Assembly: GCA_047974765.1 (NCBI GenBank)
Contig: JBKECP010000001.1
Location: forward strand, 1-64,000
Source of the DNA: JBKECP01 sp047974765
Lineage (GTDB): Bacteria > Pseudomonadota > Gammaproteobacteria > Pseudomonadales > Halieaceae
Length of the DNA stretch: 64,000 nt
Direction of reading: 5' to 3'
Below, piece after piece: positions 8,034 to 16,354 of the stretch. Both the position numbers and the translations under genes were made by a program. Numbering within the stretch: position 1 is the first letter of the stretch; every line of letters starts with the position of its first letter. Below the pieces are notes generated by a model. That model saw nothing but the letters and a program-made list of their open reading frames with translations, was not told where the DNA came from and searched no databases.

Positions 8034-9392
8034 TCAGGATTTTAAGTGGAATTTTTCCATCAGGTTATAGAGTGTTGGGCGAGTGATGCCCAGCAGGGTT
8101 GCTGTTTCAGAAATATTATCGTTGCAATGACCGAGTGCCCGTAAAATGGCTTTTCGTTCAGCTTCTTCACGGATCTGTTTGAGATTGAAGGGGTGGGCAC
8201 TGCCTTCCTCTAAACCATCCAGCTCCAGATCTTCGGCTGTAATATTGGTGCCATCTGTGAGAATAACAGCACGCTTTACCTTGCTTTCCAGCTCGCGGAC
8301 ATTGCCCGGCCAGCCATGCAGTTCAAGTGCGCGCCGGGCGCCTTCGTCAAAACCTTTGATGCCCCGGCCCATTTCCCGATTAAAACGATTTAGAAAGACC
8401 GTTGCCAGAACCAGTACATCCCCTTCACGCTCACGCAGGTTCGGAATATTGATAGTTAATTCGCTGATACGGTAAAAAAGATCTTCTCTGAAACGGCCTT
8501 CGGTAATGTGCTGCTCCAGATTTTGGTGGGTGGCACAGATAATGCGAACATCTACCGGAATTTCTTTGCGCCCGCCAACACGCTCCACTACGCGTTCTTG
8601 TAGAAAACGCAACAGCTTGGCCTGTAGCTCCATTGGTAAATCGCCGATCTCGTCGAGGAAGAGAGTGCCACCATCGGCATATTCAATTTTACCGGGAGTA
8701 GTGGCTGTTGCTCCGGTAAAGGCACCTTTTTCGTAACCAAAAAGCTCACTTTCCAGTAGGTTTTCGGGAATGGCTGCGCAGTTGATGGCAACCATTTTTT
8801 TCTTGGCGCGGTGACTGAGTTCATGCAGTGCCTGTGCAAAGCGTTCTTTGCCTGTTCCGCTGGCACCCAGTAGCAAAGTGGTAACATCTGTTGGTGCAAC
8901 TTTTTCGACGGTGCGACAGACTTTAAGCATGGCTGCGCTGGTTGCAATAATACCGCTCAGAGGCATTTTGTCCGCAAATTGATTCAGGCGGCGATTTTCA
9001 CGTTCCAGCTCATATACCCGGTAGGCACGGTTAACAATCAATCCCAGCATTTCCGGGTCAACTGGTTTTTGATAAAAATCATAAGCGCCGCGACCAATAG
9101 CATTGACAGCATTTTTGCGATCATTATCACCTGTGATAACAACTATTTTGGTCTCAGGGGCCATCGACAGAATTTCACTCAATGTTGCCAGACCTTCAGT
9201 AACGCCGCCGGGGTCTGGAGGCAGGCCAAGATCCAGAATAACCACGCCTGGCTCAAAGCGGCGAAGGCCTGCAGAGGCTTCTTCCCGATCACCGGCAATA
9301 ACAACCTCGAAATCTTCAAAAGCCCAGCGTAACTGGCTTTGAAGCCCCTTGTCGTCTTCAACTACCAGTAAATGTTTTTTTCCGGATGCCAC
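8034..9392 (-). CDS. prsR: sigma-54-dependent response regulator PrsR
   Basis: Domains in order: a receiver with acidic pocket VEDD (11-14) and phospho-acceptor Asp54 in VILDLGLP; an AAA+ sigma-54 activation domain with Walker A GASGTGKE (176-183) and the sigma-54 contact loop GAFTGA (223-228); and a Fis-type helix-turn-helix at the C-terminus (ATLLGITRPTLYNLMEKF). It matches the PEP-CTERM-box regulator family (TIGR02915). The start is GTG at 9392, sharing one base with the prsK stop. The ribosome-binding site AAGGAGG lies inside the end of prsK, so the two are translationally coupled. It probably activates the sigma-54 promoters proposed at 3552 and 40426. Confidence 0.95.
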   Translation of the reverse strand: MASGKKHLLVVEDDKGLQSQLRWAFEDFEVVIAGDREEASAGLRRFEPGVVILDLGLPPDPGGVTEGLATLSEILSMAPETKIVVITGDNDRKNAVNAIGRGAYDFYQKPVDPEMLGLIVNRAYRVYELERENRRLNQFADKMPLSGIIATSAAMLKVCRTVEKVAPTDVTTLLLGASGTGKERFAQALHELSHRAKKKMVAINCAAIPENLLESELFGYEKGAFTGATATTPGKIEYADGGTLFLDEIGDLPMELQAKLLRFLQERVVERVGGRKEIPVDVRIICATHQNLEQHITEGRFREDLFYRISELTINIPNLREREGDVLVLATVFLNRFNREMGRGIKGFDEGARRALELHGWPGNVRELESKVKRAVILTDGTNITAEDLELDGLEEGSAHPFNLKQIREEAERKAILRALGHCNDNISETATLLGITRPTLYNLMEKFHLKS

Positions 9393-11506
9393 TATGCCTC
9401 CTTATTTTCAATATGCATGGCTGAGTGTTCTTTGGTGCTTTGTGTATCTGTTGATACTGGCATATATACCCGGAAAATCGAACCGTTAGCCAGTCTACTT
9501 GTGACCTTGATATCACCTCCAAGGCTGCGAATGTAATCGCGGCTTTCAAAAGCACCAATTCCCATGCCGGTTAAACCTTTGGTGCTTTCAAAAGGGGTAA
9601 ATAATCGATTGGCAATAAAATCTGCATCCATACCTTTACCATTGTCACTGATCTGAACAACATAGCAATCACCTTCCTGGCTGAGTGATATTTCAACATG
9701 GCCATCTCGGTCACAGGCTTCTTGTGCATTTTGAATAATGTGATTGAAAACGGTAGTAAGACGTTCGTGGTCTGCCTGTAAACGGAAAGAGTTCATGCCG
9801 TTATGATCAAAGGTCGGACAGGGTGACTGGTTGCTGCGCCCCTGAACAACCTGTACCAATATCTGGGCCAGGTTGATTTCTTCTGGCTGGCTGTCTCTGA
9901 GACCTGATCGCATTTGCTCCATCAGGCGCGTCATACGATCAACTGAATTATTGACAGTAATAATCATATCGTCCACGAAAGCGGGATTGTGTTTGTGCTT
10001 TTCAGCATTGGATACAATCAGTGATTGTTGAGCAAGAATATTTTTAAGGTCGTGGATAACATAAGCAGACAGCCGGTTAAATGCATCAAATTGACGTGCT
10101 TCAACCAGTGCCTGATGAGCATTGTACTGGGCAAGGTGGCTGGCCGCCTGACGACCGGCTGTTTTGAGCAGGTCCCGCTCTTCCCAGTTAATGTTGACGG
10201 TCAGGTCTGATTTTCTAATTATCAGTATGCCTGCCAGCTGATCGGCAAACATCAGTGGCACAATCAGCCAGGGTTGTGATATCCGCCAAACCCAGGTGGG
10301 TAGTTGTAAGCCACTGTATTTTTCAGGTTCACGTTGGTATTCATCAACATCGATAACCCATTCTGTTTGTGTGATCCAGACAGGCAGGTTACTCATTGCC
10401 AGATTACCTTCAGGCTCGGGCATTTGATAATAGGAAATAAGGCGATAATGATCTGCCTCTGGTGCCAACAACAGGCCCGCCTCGGCACCCACCAGCGGTA
10501 CCATGGCTCGCACAATGCCATCAGGTACATTATCCCCCATATCTGCCAGTGCTCTGGTGAAATTGAGCCACTGATCACGATAATCATATTTATAGCTGAA
10601 AAAATGTTTGCTCAGCAGCACTTTCATTTGAGCTCTGATGCTGGCTGAAAACAGTATAACCACCAGGCCACTGCCTGCGGCTACCAAAAAAGTGGTTTGT
10701 AGCACGCTGCCCCAGGTGCCACCAAAATAGCGCACTGCATAGCCCATTAATGACATGGCAATAAGATAGAGTCCTGCTGCAATCAGGGTGACAGAATGAA
10801 AAACCACCTTGCGAGAAACATGCAAACTCGATTGCCAGTCAGAATTCCGGGCAATAGCAACAGCCAGCAGGGGTACCGCGATGGCTGATACCAGCCCTCT
10901 GGCCTGCCATAAATTTGGATCCAGTGTCTGAAAGAGCAGGCCCTCTGCATACATAAAAAAATCATAACCAAAGAGGAAGCTCAGGCCGATACACAAGTAT
11001 TTTACTGACCAGCGCTCACTTACTGAGGCATTGCGGTAGAGTTGCTCCATCAGTACCAGCCCGACAATTGCAATAATCAACCAGATAGCCAGCGTTAGTG
11101 TCTGCCGGGTTGTAGCAAAGATTCCGTTATGATCCAGTAAGGCCGGGAGCGTCATGGACGTACAGGCGATGACACAGGAGATAGTGAACAAGCTGTAGAT
11201 ACGCTTTTGATCCGGCGATTTTTCTGCATTGTCAGAATATTCAAACTGAAGGGACGCCATTTTCAGCAATAATAATATCCAGATGGCGTCACGGGCCAGT
11301 TCTGTCAGTGTTATCAAAATGATGGGTGGATATTCAACAAGGGTGCCAAAAGCAATAATGCCGGCCCAACAGGCCGTTGACAGGCTGGCACAGATGAGCA
11401 GGTTGGCGTAGGGTCTATCGCGCCCCGATAACAGCAACAAAGTTGACAAAATACCAAAGCTGACACAAGCAATCAGGTAGCTGTACAGGCCGATATTTGT
11501 AATCAT
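9392..11506 (-). CDS. prsK: membrane sensor histidine kinase PrsK
   Basis: The N-terminal 300 residues are a string of membrane helices (for example LIACVSFGILSTLLLL). A GAF-like cytoplasmic region follows, then the kinase core: phospho-acceptor His485 in VIHDLKN, N-box IIQNAQEAC, G1 ISDNGKGM and G2 GMGIGAFES. It matches the XrtA-system kinase PrsK (TIGR02916). I use the ATG at 11506, which has GGAAG 6-7 bases upstream, rather than the TTG at 11518. It partners PrsR, whose gene overlaps its stop. The signal sensed is unknown. Confidence 0.93.
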   Translation of the reverse strand: MITNIGLYSYLIACVSFGILSTLLLLSGRDRPYANLLICASLSTACWAGIIAFGTLVEYPPIILITLTELARDAIWILLLLKMASLQFEYSDNAEKSPDQKRIYSLFTISCVIACTSMTLPALLDHNGIFATTRQTLTLAIWLIIAIVGLVLMEQLYRNASVSERWSVKYLCIGLSFLFGYDFFMYAEGLLFQTLDPNLWQARGLVSAIAVPLLAVAIARNSDWQSSLHVSRKVVFHSVTLIAAGLYLIAMSLMGYAVRYFGGTWGSVLQTTFLVAAGSGLVVILFSASIRAQMKVLLSKHFFSYKYDYRDQWLNFTRALADMGDNVPDGIVRAMVPLVGAEAGLLLAPEADHYRLISYYQMPEPEGNLAMSNLPVWITQTEWVIDVDEYQREPEKYSGLQLPTWVWRISQPWLIVPLMFADQLAGILIIRKSDLTVNINWEERDLLKTAGRQAASHLAQYNAHQALVEARQFDAFNRLSAYVIHDLKNILAQQSLIVSNAEKHKHNPAFVDDMIITVNNSVDRMTRLMEQMRSGLRDSQPEEINLAQILVQVVQGRSNQSPCPTFDHNGMNSFRLQADHERLTTVFNHIIQNAQEACDRDGHVEISLSQEGDCYVVQISDNGKGMDADFIANRLFTPFESTKGLTGMGIGAFESRDYIRSLGGDIKVTSRLANGSIFRVYMPVSTDTQSTKEHSAMHIENKEA

Positions 11507-11591
11507 TAGAGCTTCCAAAAAAATTGTTATAACTAATTTTATATATAAGATATTGTTGAATAAGGGCTTGGGTCACAAATCCTTGATGGGA

Positions 11592-11621
11592 TTGGTTCGA
11601 TTGTGCGTCAGACACTATACT
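11592..11621 (+). promoter_or_regulatory. candidate sigma-70 promoter for the main EPS operon
   Basis: TTGGTT (11592-11597) and TATACT (11616-11621) are separated by 18 bases. Transcription would start near 11628, some 75 bases before the ATG at 11702. The region is divergent from prsK and no GG-N10-GC element is visible, suggesting the biosynthetic run is driven by the housekeeping factor rather than directly by PrsR. Confidence 0.45.
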
Positions 11622-11701
11622 CTGGCCCCGGTAACTGTAAACGATTTAGGCCTGATACGTGCGCCAGCACTCACAAGTGGCCTGTAGGGAGAATATTTGA
11701 T

Positions 11702-12745
11702 ATGACGGCCAGGGACGTGCTCAGTACGCATCTTCAGGATCAGCAATTTACATGGCTGGTAACCGGTGCTGCTGGATTTATTGGGTCAAATTTGGTGGAG
11801 TGCCTGCTGGAGTTGGGACAGAAAGTTATCGGCCTTGATAATTTCTCAACCGGTAGAGCAGGGAATCTGGATGATGTCCGGCGCTGTGTTGGTGAGCAGG
11901 TGTGGCTGCGTTTTCATTTTTATGAGGGTGATATCTGTAACCCTGATGACTGTCAGCGTGCGTTGCAAGGTGTTGATTATGTGCTTCATCAGGCAGCGCT
12001 TGGCAGTGTGCCGCGTTCACTGGAAGATCCTGTAACCAGCAATCGCAATAATATAGATGGTTTTCTCAATATGCTGGTGGCGGCACGCAATGCGAATGTA
12101 AAGCGTTTTGTTTATGCCGCATCATCGTCAACCTATGGTGATCATCCTGATTTGCCCAAAGTAGAGGATAAAATTGGCAAACCACTATCCCCCTATGCAG
12201 TTACCAAATATGTGAATGAACTGTATGCCGATGTTTTTGCGCGCAGTTACGGTATGAGCTGTGTTGGTTTGCGCTATTTCAACGTTTTTGGTCCCAGGCA
12301 GGATCCTCAGGGTGCATATGCGGCGGTTATTCCCCGCTGGATTGGTCATTTAATGCATGGACAGAGCTGTCGCATCAATGGTGATGGTGAAACCTCCCGG
12401 GATTTTTGTTATGTCGACAACGCTGTACAGGCGAATGTACTGGCGGCGTTATCCGAACATCGTGAAGCCAGTGGGCAGGTATACAATGTGGCCGTTGGCG
12501 GTAGAACGACACTGACCCGGCTATTTGAAACAATCCGTGACAAACTGCAGGCGCAGGGTGTCGATATTCACAAACCACAAGCTGACTATGGAGATTTCAG
12601 GGATGGAGATATACGGCATTCGCAGGCTGATATCAGTAAGGCAAGGGAGTTGCTGGCTTACGCGCCAGCCTATGATGTTGAACAGGGGCTGGAACTTACT
12701 GTCCGCTGGTTTGTTGAGCAGGAGCAGCAGGTGGAGGCTGAATGA
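11702..12745 (+). CDS. tviC: UDP-N-acetylhexosamine 4-epimerase (TviC/WbpP-like)
   Basis: This is an extended short-chain dehydrogenase/epimerase. The NAD-binding motif is TGAAGFIG near residue 19, the catalytic pair is Ser-Ser-Ser followed by YAVTK, and FGPRQDP is typical of WbpP/TviC enzymes. It should interconvert UDP-GlcNAc(A) and UDP-GalNAc(A). The ATG at 11702 follows GGGAGA; the frame is open further upstream. The stop overlaps the start of the next gene, a UDP-HexNAc 6-dehydrogenase. The pair is the Vi-antigen-type route to UDP-GalNAcA, so the polymer probably contains an acidic aminosugar. Confidence 0.85.
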   Translation: MTARDVLSTHLQDQQFTWLVTGAAGFIGSNLVECLLELGQKVIGLDNFSTGRAGNLDDVRRCVGEQVWLRFHFYEGDICNPDDCQRALQGVDYVLHQAALGSVPRSLEDPVTSNRNNIDGFLNMLVAARNANVKRFVYAASSSTYGDHPDLPKVEDKIGKPLSPYAVTKYVNELYADVFARSYGMSCVGLRYFNVFGPRQDPQGAYAAVIPRWIGHLMHGQSCRINGDGETSRDFCYVDNAVQANVLAALSEHREASGQVYNVAVGGRTTLTRLFETIRDKLQAQGVDIHKPQADYGDFRDGDIRHSQADISKARELLAYAPAYDVEQGLELTVRWFVEQEQQVEAE

Positions 12746-14028
12746 TGTCTGATACGCTTGCAATTGTTGGTCTGGGTTATGTCGGGCTGCCATTGGCTGT
12801 TGCCTTCGGGCGCCTGCGCCCGACAATAGGTTTTGATGTCAATGAGGTCAAGCTTGCCAATTATCGCAAGCACTTCGACCCCAGTGGAGAAGTCAGCCAG
12901 CAGGAGCTGGTTGCGGCTGATCAGCTTGAGCTGACCTCTGATCCGGCTCGCCTGGCTAATGCCAACGTTATTATTGTCGTTGTACCAACCCCTATTGATA
13001 ATGCTCAGCGGCCTGATTTGAGCCCGCTTCAGGCGGCCTGCCGGACAGTGGGTCGCAATCTGCGCCCGGGTGCCACCGTGGTATTTGAATCGACAGTTTA
13101 TCCAGGCTGTACAGAAGAGGTTTGTGTGCCGATTCTGGAAGCTGAATCTGGTTTGAAGTGGATGCCTGGCAGTGCCGATGGTTTCAGCGTGGGTTATTCG
13201 CCTGAGCGTATTAATCCGGGTGATACCGAACACAAACTGGCCACGATCACCAAGGTGGTCTCTGGCGACTGCTCTGATGTGCTGGCAAAACTGGCGGGTA
13301 TTTATGAGAGTGTTGTTACGGTTGGTGTTCATCGTGCGGCCAGTATCAAAGTGGCTGAAGCTGCCAAAGTCATTGAAAATACCCAGCGTGATCTTAATAT
13401 TGCACTGATGAATGAACTGGCGATGATTTTTAATCGCCTGGGTATTGACACCCTCGATGTCCTTGAGGCCGCTGGCACCAAGTGGAACTTTTTGCCTTTC
13501 AGGCCGGGATTAGTGGGTGGACACTGTATTGGTGTTGACCCCTATTATCTGACTTACAAAGCGCAGAGCGTGGGTTTTCATCCGCAGGTTGTTCTGGGTG
13601 GTCGCCAGACGAATGATGGCATGGGTAAATATATTGCTGAACAGACCATCAAGCAGCTGGTGAAAGCTGGCCATCCGGTTTGTGGTGCCAAGGTCGTGGT
13701 TTTGGGACTGACTTTTAAGGAAAACTGTCCCGATCTGCGCAATTCCCGTGTGGTCGATATTATTGATGAGCTGAAGGAGTTTTGCTGTGATGTGCAAGTG
13801 CACGACCCGCTGGCTTGTCCGGATGAGGCGCAGCAGGAGTACGGACTCAAACTGGCAGACTGGGCTGCACTTGGGGAGGCGCATGCCGTTGTGTTGGCCG
13901 TTCCGCACAAGGAGTATCTGGCGAAAGGTTTATCGGATATCAGGCCGCTACTGGCTGAGGGTGGTGTTGTCATTGATGTGAAGTCGGTACTGGAGCGGAC
14001 AGAAGATTTGCCGCACTGGCGACTCTAG
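12742..14028 (+). CDS. tviB: UDP-N-acetylglucosamine 6-dehydrogenase (TviB/WbpO-like)
   Basis: A 428-residue nucleotide-sugar dehydrogenase. It has an N-terminal Rossmann motif VGLGYVGLPLAVAF, the central helix with ESTVYPGCTEE, and catalytic Cys262 in GGHCIGVDPYYL. The C-terminal UDP-binding domain includes GLTFKENCPDLRNSR. The TviB subgroup oxidises UDP-GlcNAc to UDP-GlcNAcA. It overlaps the epimerase gene by four bases (ATGA); a second ATG directly follows the first. Confidence 0.9.
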   Translation: MMSDTLAIVGLGYVGLPLAVAFGRLRPTIGFDVNEVKLANYRKHFDPSGEVSQQELVAADQLELTSDPARLANANVIIVVVPTPIDNAQRPDLSPLQAACRTVGRNLRPGATVVFESTVYPGCTEEVCVPILEAESGLKWMPGSADGFSVGYSPERINPGDTEHKLATITKVVSGDCSDVLAKLAGIYESVVTVGVHRAASIKVAEAAKVIENTQRDLNIALMNELAMIFNRLGIDTLDVLEAAGTKWNFLPFRPGLVGGHCIGVDPYYLTYKAQSVGFHPQVVLGGRQTNDGMGKYIAEQTIKQLVKAGHPVCGAKVVVLGLTFKENCPDLRNSRVVDIIDELKEFCCDVQVHDPLACPDEAQQEYGLKLADWAALGEAHAVVLAVPHKEYLAKGLSDIRPLLAEGGVVIDVKSVLERTEDLPHWRL

Positions 14029-14097
14029 TGGTGTATCCGTTAGGCGAATAGCCATGTATTGTCGGCTTGACGGGCGAAATTACTGAGCAAAATTGCA

Positions 14098-15102
14098 ATG
14101 TATGAACGTATTTTTAATTTTTCGGTGGAACCTTTCCGGCTAAGTCCTGACCACCACTTTTGCTATGAGCACGGTGGCTATGCCAAAGCTCGTGCTTATA
14201 TGGCTTATGCCTATATGCGTGCTGAAGGTTTTGCCATGATTACCGGGCGGCCAGGCACGGGCAAGACAACACTGATTGGCGATCTTGTAGACAGCCTTGC
14301 CGGCGAATCTGTCAATACCGCGAATCTGGTTTGTACCCAGCTGGAAGCTAATGATCTATTGAAGATGGTTGCCTATAGTTTTGGTATTAATTCTTCCATT
14401 ACAGAGAAGGGACAGCTTCTACAACATTTAACGGAATTGCTCCATCGCTGGAAAAGGGAAGAGGTTCGCGCACTGCTGATTGTAGATGAAGCGCAGGATT
14501 TATCAGTGTCAGCTATGGAAGAATTGCGTTTGCTAACCAATATCCAATACCAAGGAAACCCATTATTACAAATTTTTCTATTGGGCCAGCCTGAGCTGAG
14601 AGAACTGGTGTTGCGACCGGAAATGGAGCAGGTTCATCAACGAATTGTTGCCGCAAGTCACCTTAATGCGCTTGAAGAAAATGAAACGGAAGATTATATC
14701 CGCCATCGCTTGGAGCGGGTTGGCTGGGCAGGTAAGCCAGCGATCAGCAAAGCTGTTTATCCCCTCATTTACCGTTTCAGCGAGGGTATTCCAAGGCGTA
14801 TTAATTTAATTTGCAGCCGTTTGTTTTTGCACTGTGCGGTGGAGGGGCGCACCAAAGTCTGCGTGTTGGATGTGAAGGAAGTTGTCAGTGAGCTTCAGAG
14901 CGAACATTTGGCTGCTGGTAATGCCTTCAATGATGAAGACTTTCAGGTTAAAGATGTTTTTGATGAGGTCAGTGCTTGCGAGTCTGAAATAAAAGCTGAG
15001 CCGGTCAGGGCCGCTAATATGGAAATGAACAGGCATCAAGCCAGTGGTACCCGTCAGCCGAATCCAAATCATCCAGGTCAAAAAAAAAAGCATCAGCACT
15101 AA
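14098..15102 (+). CDS. XrtA/PEP-CTERM system-associated ATPase (ExeA-like)
   Basis: An AAA ATPase of the GspA/ExeA type. It begins MYERIFNFSVEPFRLSPD, has Walker A GRPGTGKT (50-57), Walker B LLIVDEAQ (Asp130-Glu131), and a C-terminal lid with the block EGIPRRINLICSRLFLHCA. It matches TIGR03015, present in most XrtA loci; the role in export is unproven. The reading frame ends at TAA 15100-15102, just after a run of ten A residues. The -1 frame is open from that run to 15455 and encodes a linker and membrane helix, so a longer membrane-anchored form is possible (see separate entries). Confidence 0.88.
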   Translation: MYERIFNFSVEPFRLSPDHHFCYEHGGYAKARAYMAYAYMRAEGFAMITGRPGTGKTTLIGDLVDSLAGESVNTANLVCTQLEANDLLKMVAYSFGINSSITEKGQLLQHLTELLHRWKREEVRALLIVDEAQDLSVSAMEELRLLTNIQYQGNPLLQIFLLGQPELRELVLRPEMEQVHQRIVAASHLNALEENETEDYIRHRLERVGWAGKPAISKAVYPLIYRFSEGIPRRINLICSRLFLHCAVEGRTKVCVLDVKEVVSELQSEHLAAGNAFNDEDFQVKDVFDEVSACESEIKAEPVRAANMEMNRHQASGTRQPNPNHPGQKKKHQH

Positions 15103-15111
15103 CGCCTGATG
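15080..15111 (+). promoter_or_regulatory. possible -1 ribosomal frameshift signal
   Basis: Ten A residues (15080-15089) are followed by G. In the ATPase frame the last seven bases read A AAA AAG (15084-15090), the same slippery heptamer as E. coli dnaX. A zero-frame stop comes four codons later. A 6-bp hairpin (CATCAG 15091-15096, CTGATG 15106-15111, loop 9) starts directly after the heptamer, closer than the usual 5-8 bases. No upstream Shine-Dalgarno stimulator is obvious. Confidence 0.5.
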
Positions 15112-15455
15112 TACATATCAAGAAAAAGCAAAAGCAAAAGCGGGGGTTAGACTCCGCTGGCGATGCTGCTAAAATACAAGCGCGAAGATCGGCCGGTTTG
15201 CAGACGACGGTTATGCAAAAGAGTGTAACGGATACGGTTTTATCGCATGAGCGTGTTAGTGGAGGAGGATCCTCCCGCGCACACCAAAAAACTAATAGAA
15301 ACTCGCTTTCAAGTGAGAATGAGAAAAAGAAGAGGATATGGAGATCCGATCAGCCAACTTCATCCACCGAAGGTTCCTTCGTCATCATTTTGACCTTAGT
15401 GATTGCATTGATCATGTCCGGTTTTGTTGTGATGGCACTTTTGGGTTGGCTTTAG
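15090..15455 (+). CDS. linker plus transmembrane anchor, in -1 frame after the ATPase
   Basis: From the slippery run to TAG 15453-15455 the -1 frame is open for 121 codons. It begins ASALTPDVHIKKKQ, continues as a Lys/Gln/Ser-rich hydrophilic linker, and ends with one hydrophobic helix (FVIILTLVIALIMSGFVVMA) near the C-terminus. As a free-standing gene it would need a start such as TTG at 15198 or ATG at 15213, and neither has a convincing ribosome-binding site. Fused by frameshift it would make a protein of about 452 residues with ExeA-like order: ATPase, linker, membrane helix. A homopolymer sequencing error would give the same picture. Confidence 0.5.
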   Translation, partial: ASALTPDVHIKKKQKQKRGLDSAGDAAKIQARRSAGLQTTVMQKSVTDTVLSHERVSGGGSSRAHQKTNRNSLSSENEKKKRIWRSDQPTSSTEGSFVIILTLVIALIMSGFVVMALLGWL

Positions 15456-15689
15456 TACGCCAGGTCTGCCTTTATATACTGGACAGTTTTACATATTACT
15501 TACGATTACCTGACGCTTAAGCCGCGCATTAACGGTGTTATTGATTGATAATCTGCGCCCAAATTATCTGATGGTTCGGGGGGTGTGCGCTGTTTCACAT
15601 GTAAGTGGCAACTTTTAGATGGAAAACCGAGCACATGCTATGCTCAGCTAAATAATGTTACGGGTCATCAGACCTGCGAGGAGGGAAAT
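15456..15689 (+). other. spacer before the export gene
   Basis: About 230 bases with no supported gene. The frame of the next gene is open back to 15585, but that extension is Cys-rich, unlike any secreted protein start, and lacks a ribosome-binding site. No clear promoter or terminator was seen. Confidence 0.4.
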
Positions 15690-16334
15690 ATGCTTGGAAA
15701 GCACATACAGGAATTGTGTCATGGGTTGCAGCGCGCACTATGCATGTTGGCAATTGCAATGCTGACTTTGGTGAGCGCCTGTAATTCATTACCGGAAGTC
15801 AGTGATGTTGAACGCAACGAGACACCTGATTTTGATTATGTTATTGGCCCAGGTGATACCGTTGAAGTTTTTGTGTGGGGTAATGAAGAGTTGTCTTCTG
15901 AGGGTATTGTCAGACCCGATGGCAAATTCACGACCCGTCTGGTGGAAGATCTGGTTGCCAGCGGAAAAACATCAACAGAACTTGCCCGTGATATTGAAAA
16001 GGCCTATGGCGAATATGTGCGTCAGCCCGTAGTCAGTGTCATCGTCAATGATTTTGTTGGTGTTCCTGCGCAACAGGTTCGTGTCGTTGGTGAAGCAACA
16101 TCGCCTGCTGCTGTTCCTTATCGCAAACACATGACATTGCTCGATCTGATGATTGCCGTCGGCGGTATGACCGAGTATGCCGATGGCAACGGTTCGGTAC
16201 TGGTCCGGACTCAGGGTGATGCCACTGAAAGTTATGCGTTGCGGCTGGATGACTTGCTCAAAGATGGCGATATCAGTGCCAATCTTGCGTTGCAGCCCGG
16301 AGATGTTGTCATCATCTCCGAATCCTGGTTCTAA
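15690..16334 (+). CDS. polysaccharide export lipoprotein (Wza-like, XrtA type)
   Basis: The ATG at 15690 follows GGAGGG by 5 bases and opens a lipoprotein signal ending LTLVSAC (lipobox Cys at about residue 31). A Poly_export domain follows (DYVIGPGDTVEVFVWGNEEL) and then a SLBB-type beta-grasp region (VRVVGEATSPAAVPYRKHM). At about 214 residues it is much shorter than E. coli Wza and lacks its C-terminal outer-membrane helix barrel, as is usual in XrtA loci. It may need an outer-membrane partner such as the product at 18918. It precedes the chain-length gene by 20 bases. Confidence 0.88.
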   Translation: MLGKHIQELCHGLQRALCMLAIAMLTLVSACNSLPEVSDVERNETPDFDYVIGPGDTVEVFVWGNEELSSEGIVRPDGKFTTRLVEDLVASGKTSTELARDIEKAYGEYVRQPVVSVIVNDFVGVPAQQVRVVGEATSPAAVPYRKHMTLLDLMIAVGGMTEYADGNGSVLVRTQGDATESYALRLDDLLKDGDISANLALQPGDVVIISESWF

Positions 16335-16354
16335 AAGGGTAGGAGATTGCTGAA

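Noticed and set aside
12670..13332. 220-codon minus-strand frame
   Set aside because: Antisense to the nucleotide-sugar dehydrogenase gene and rich in Asn/Arg without recognisable domains.
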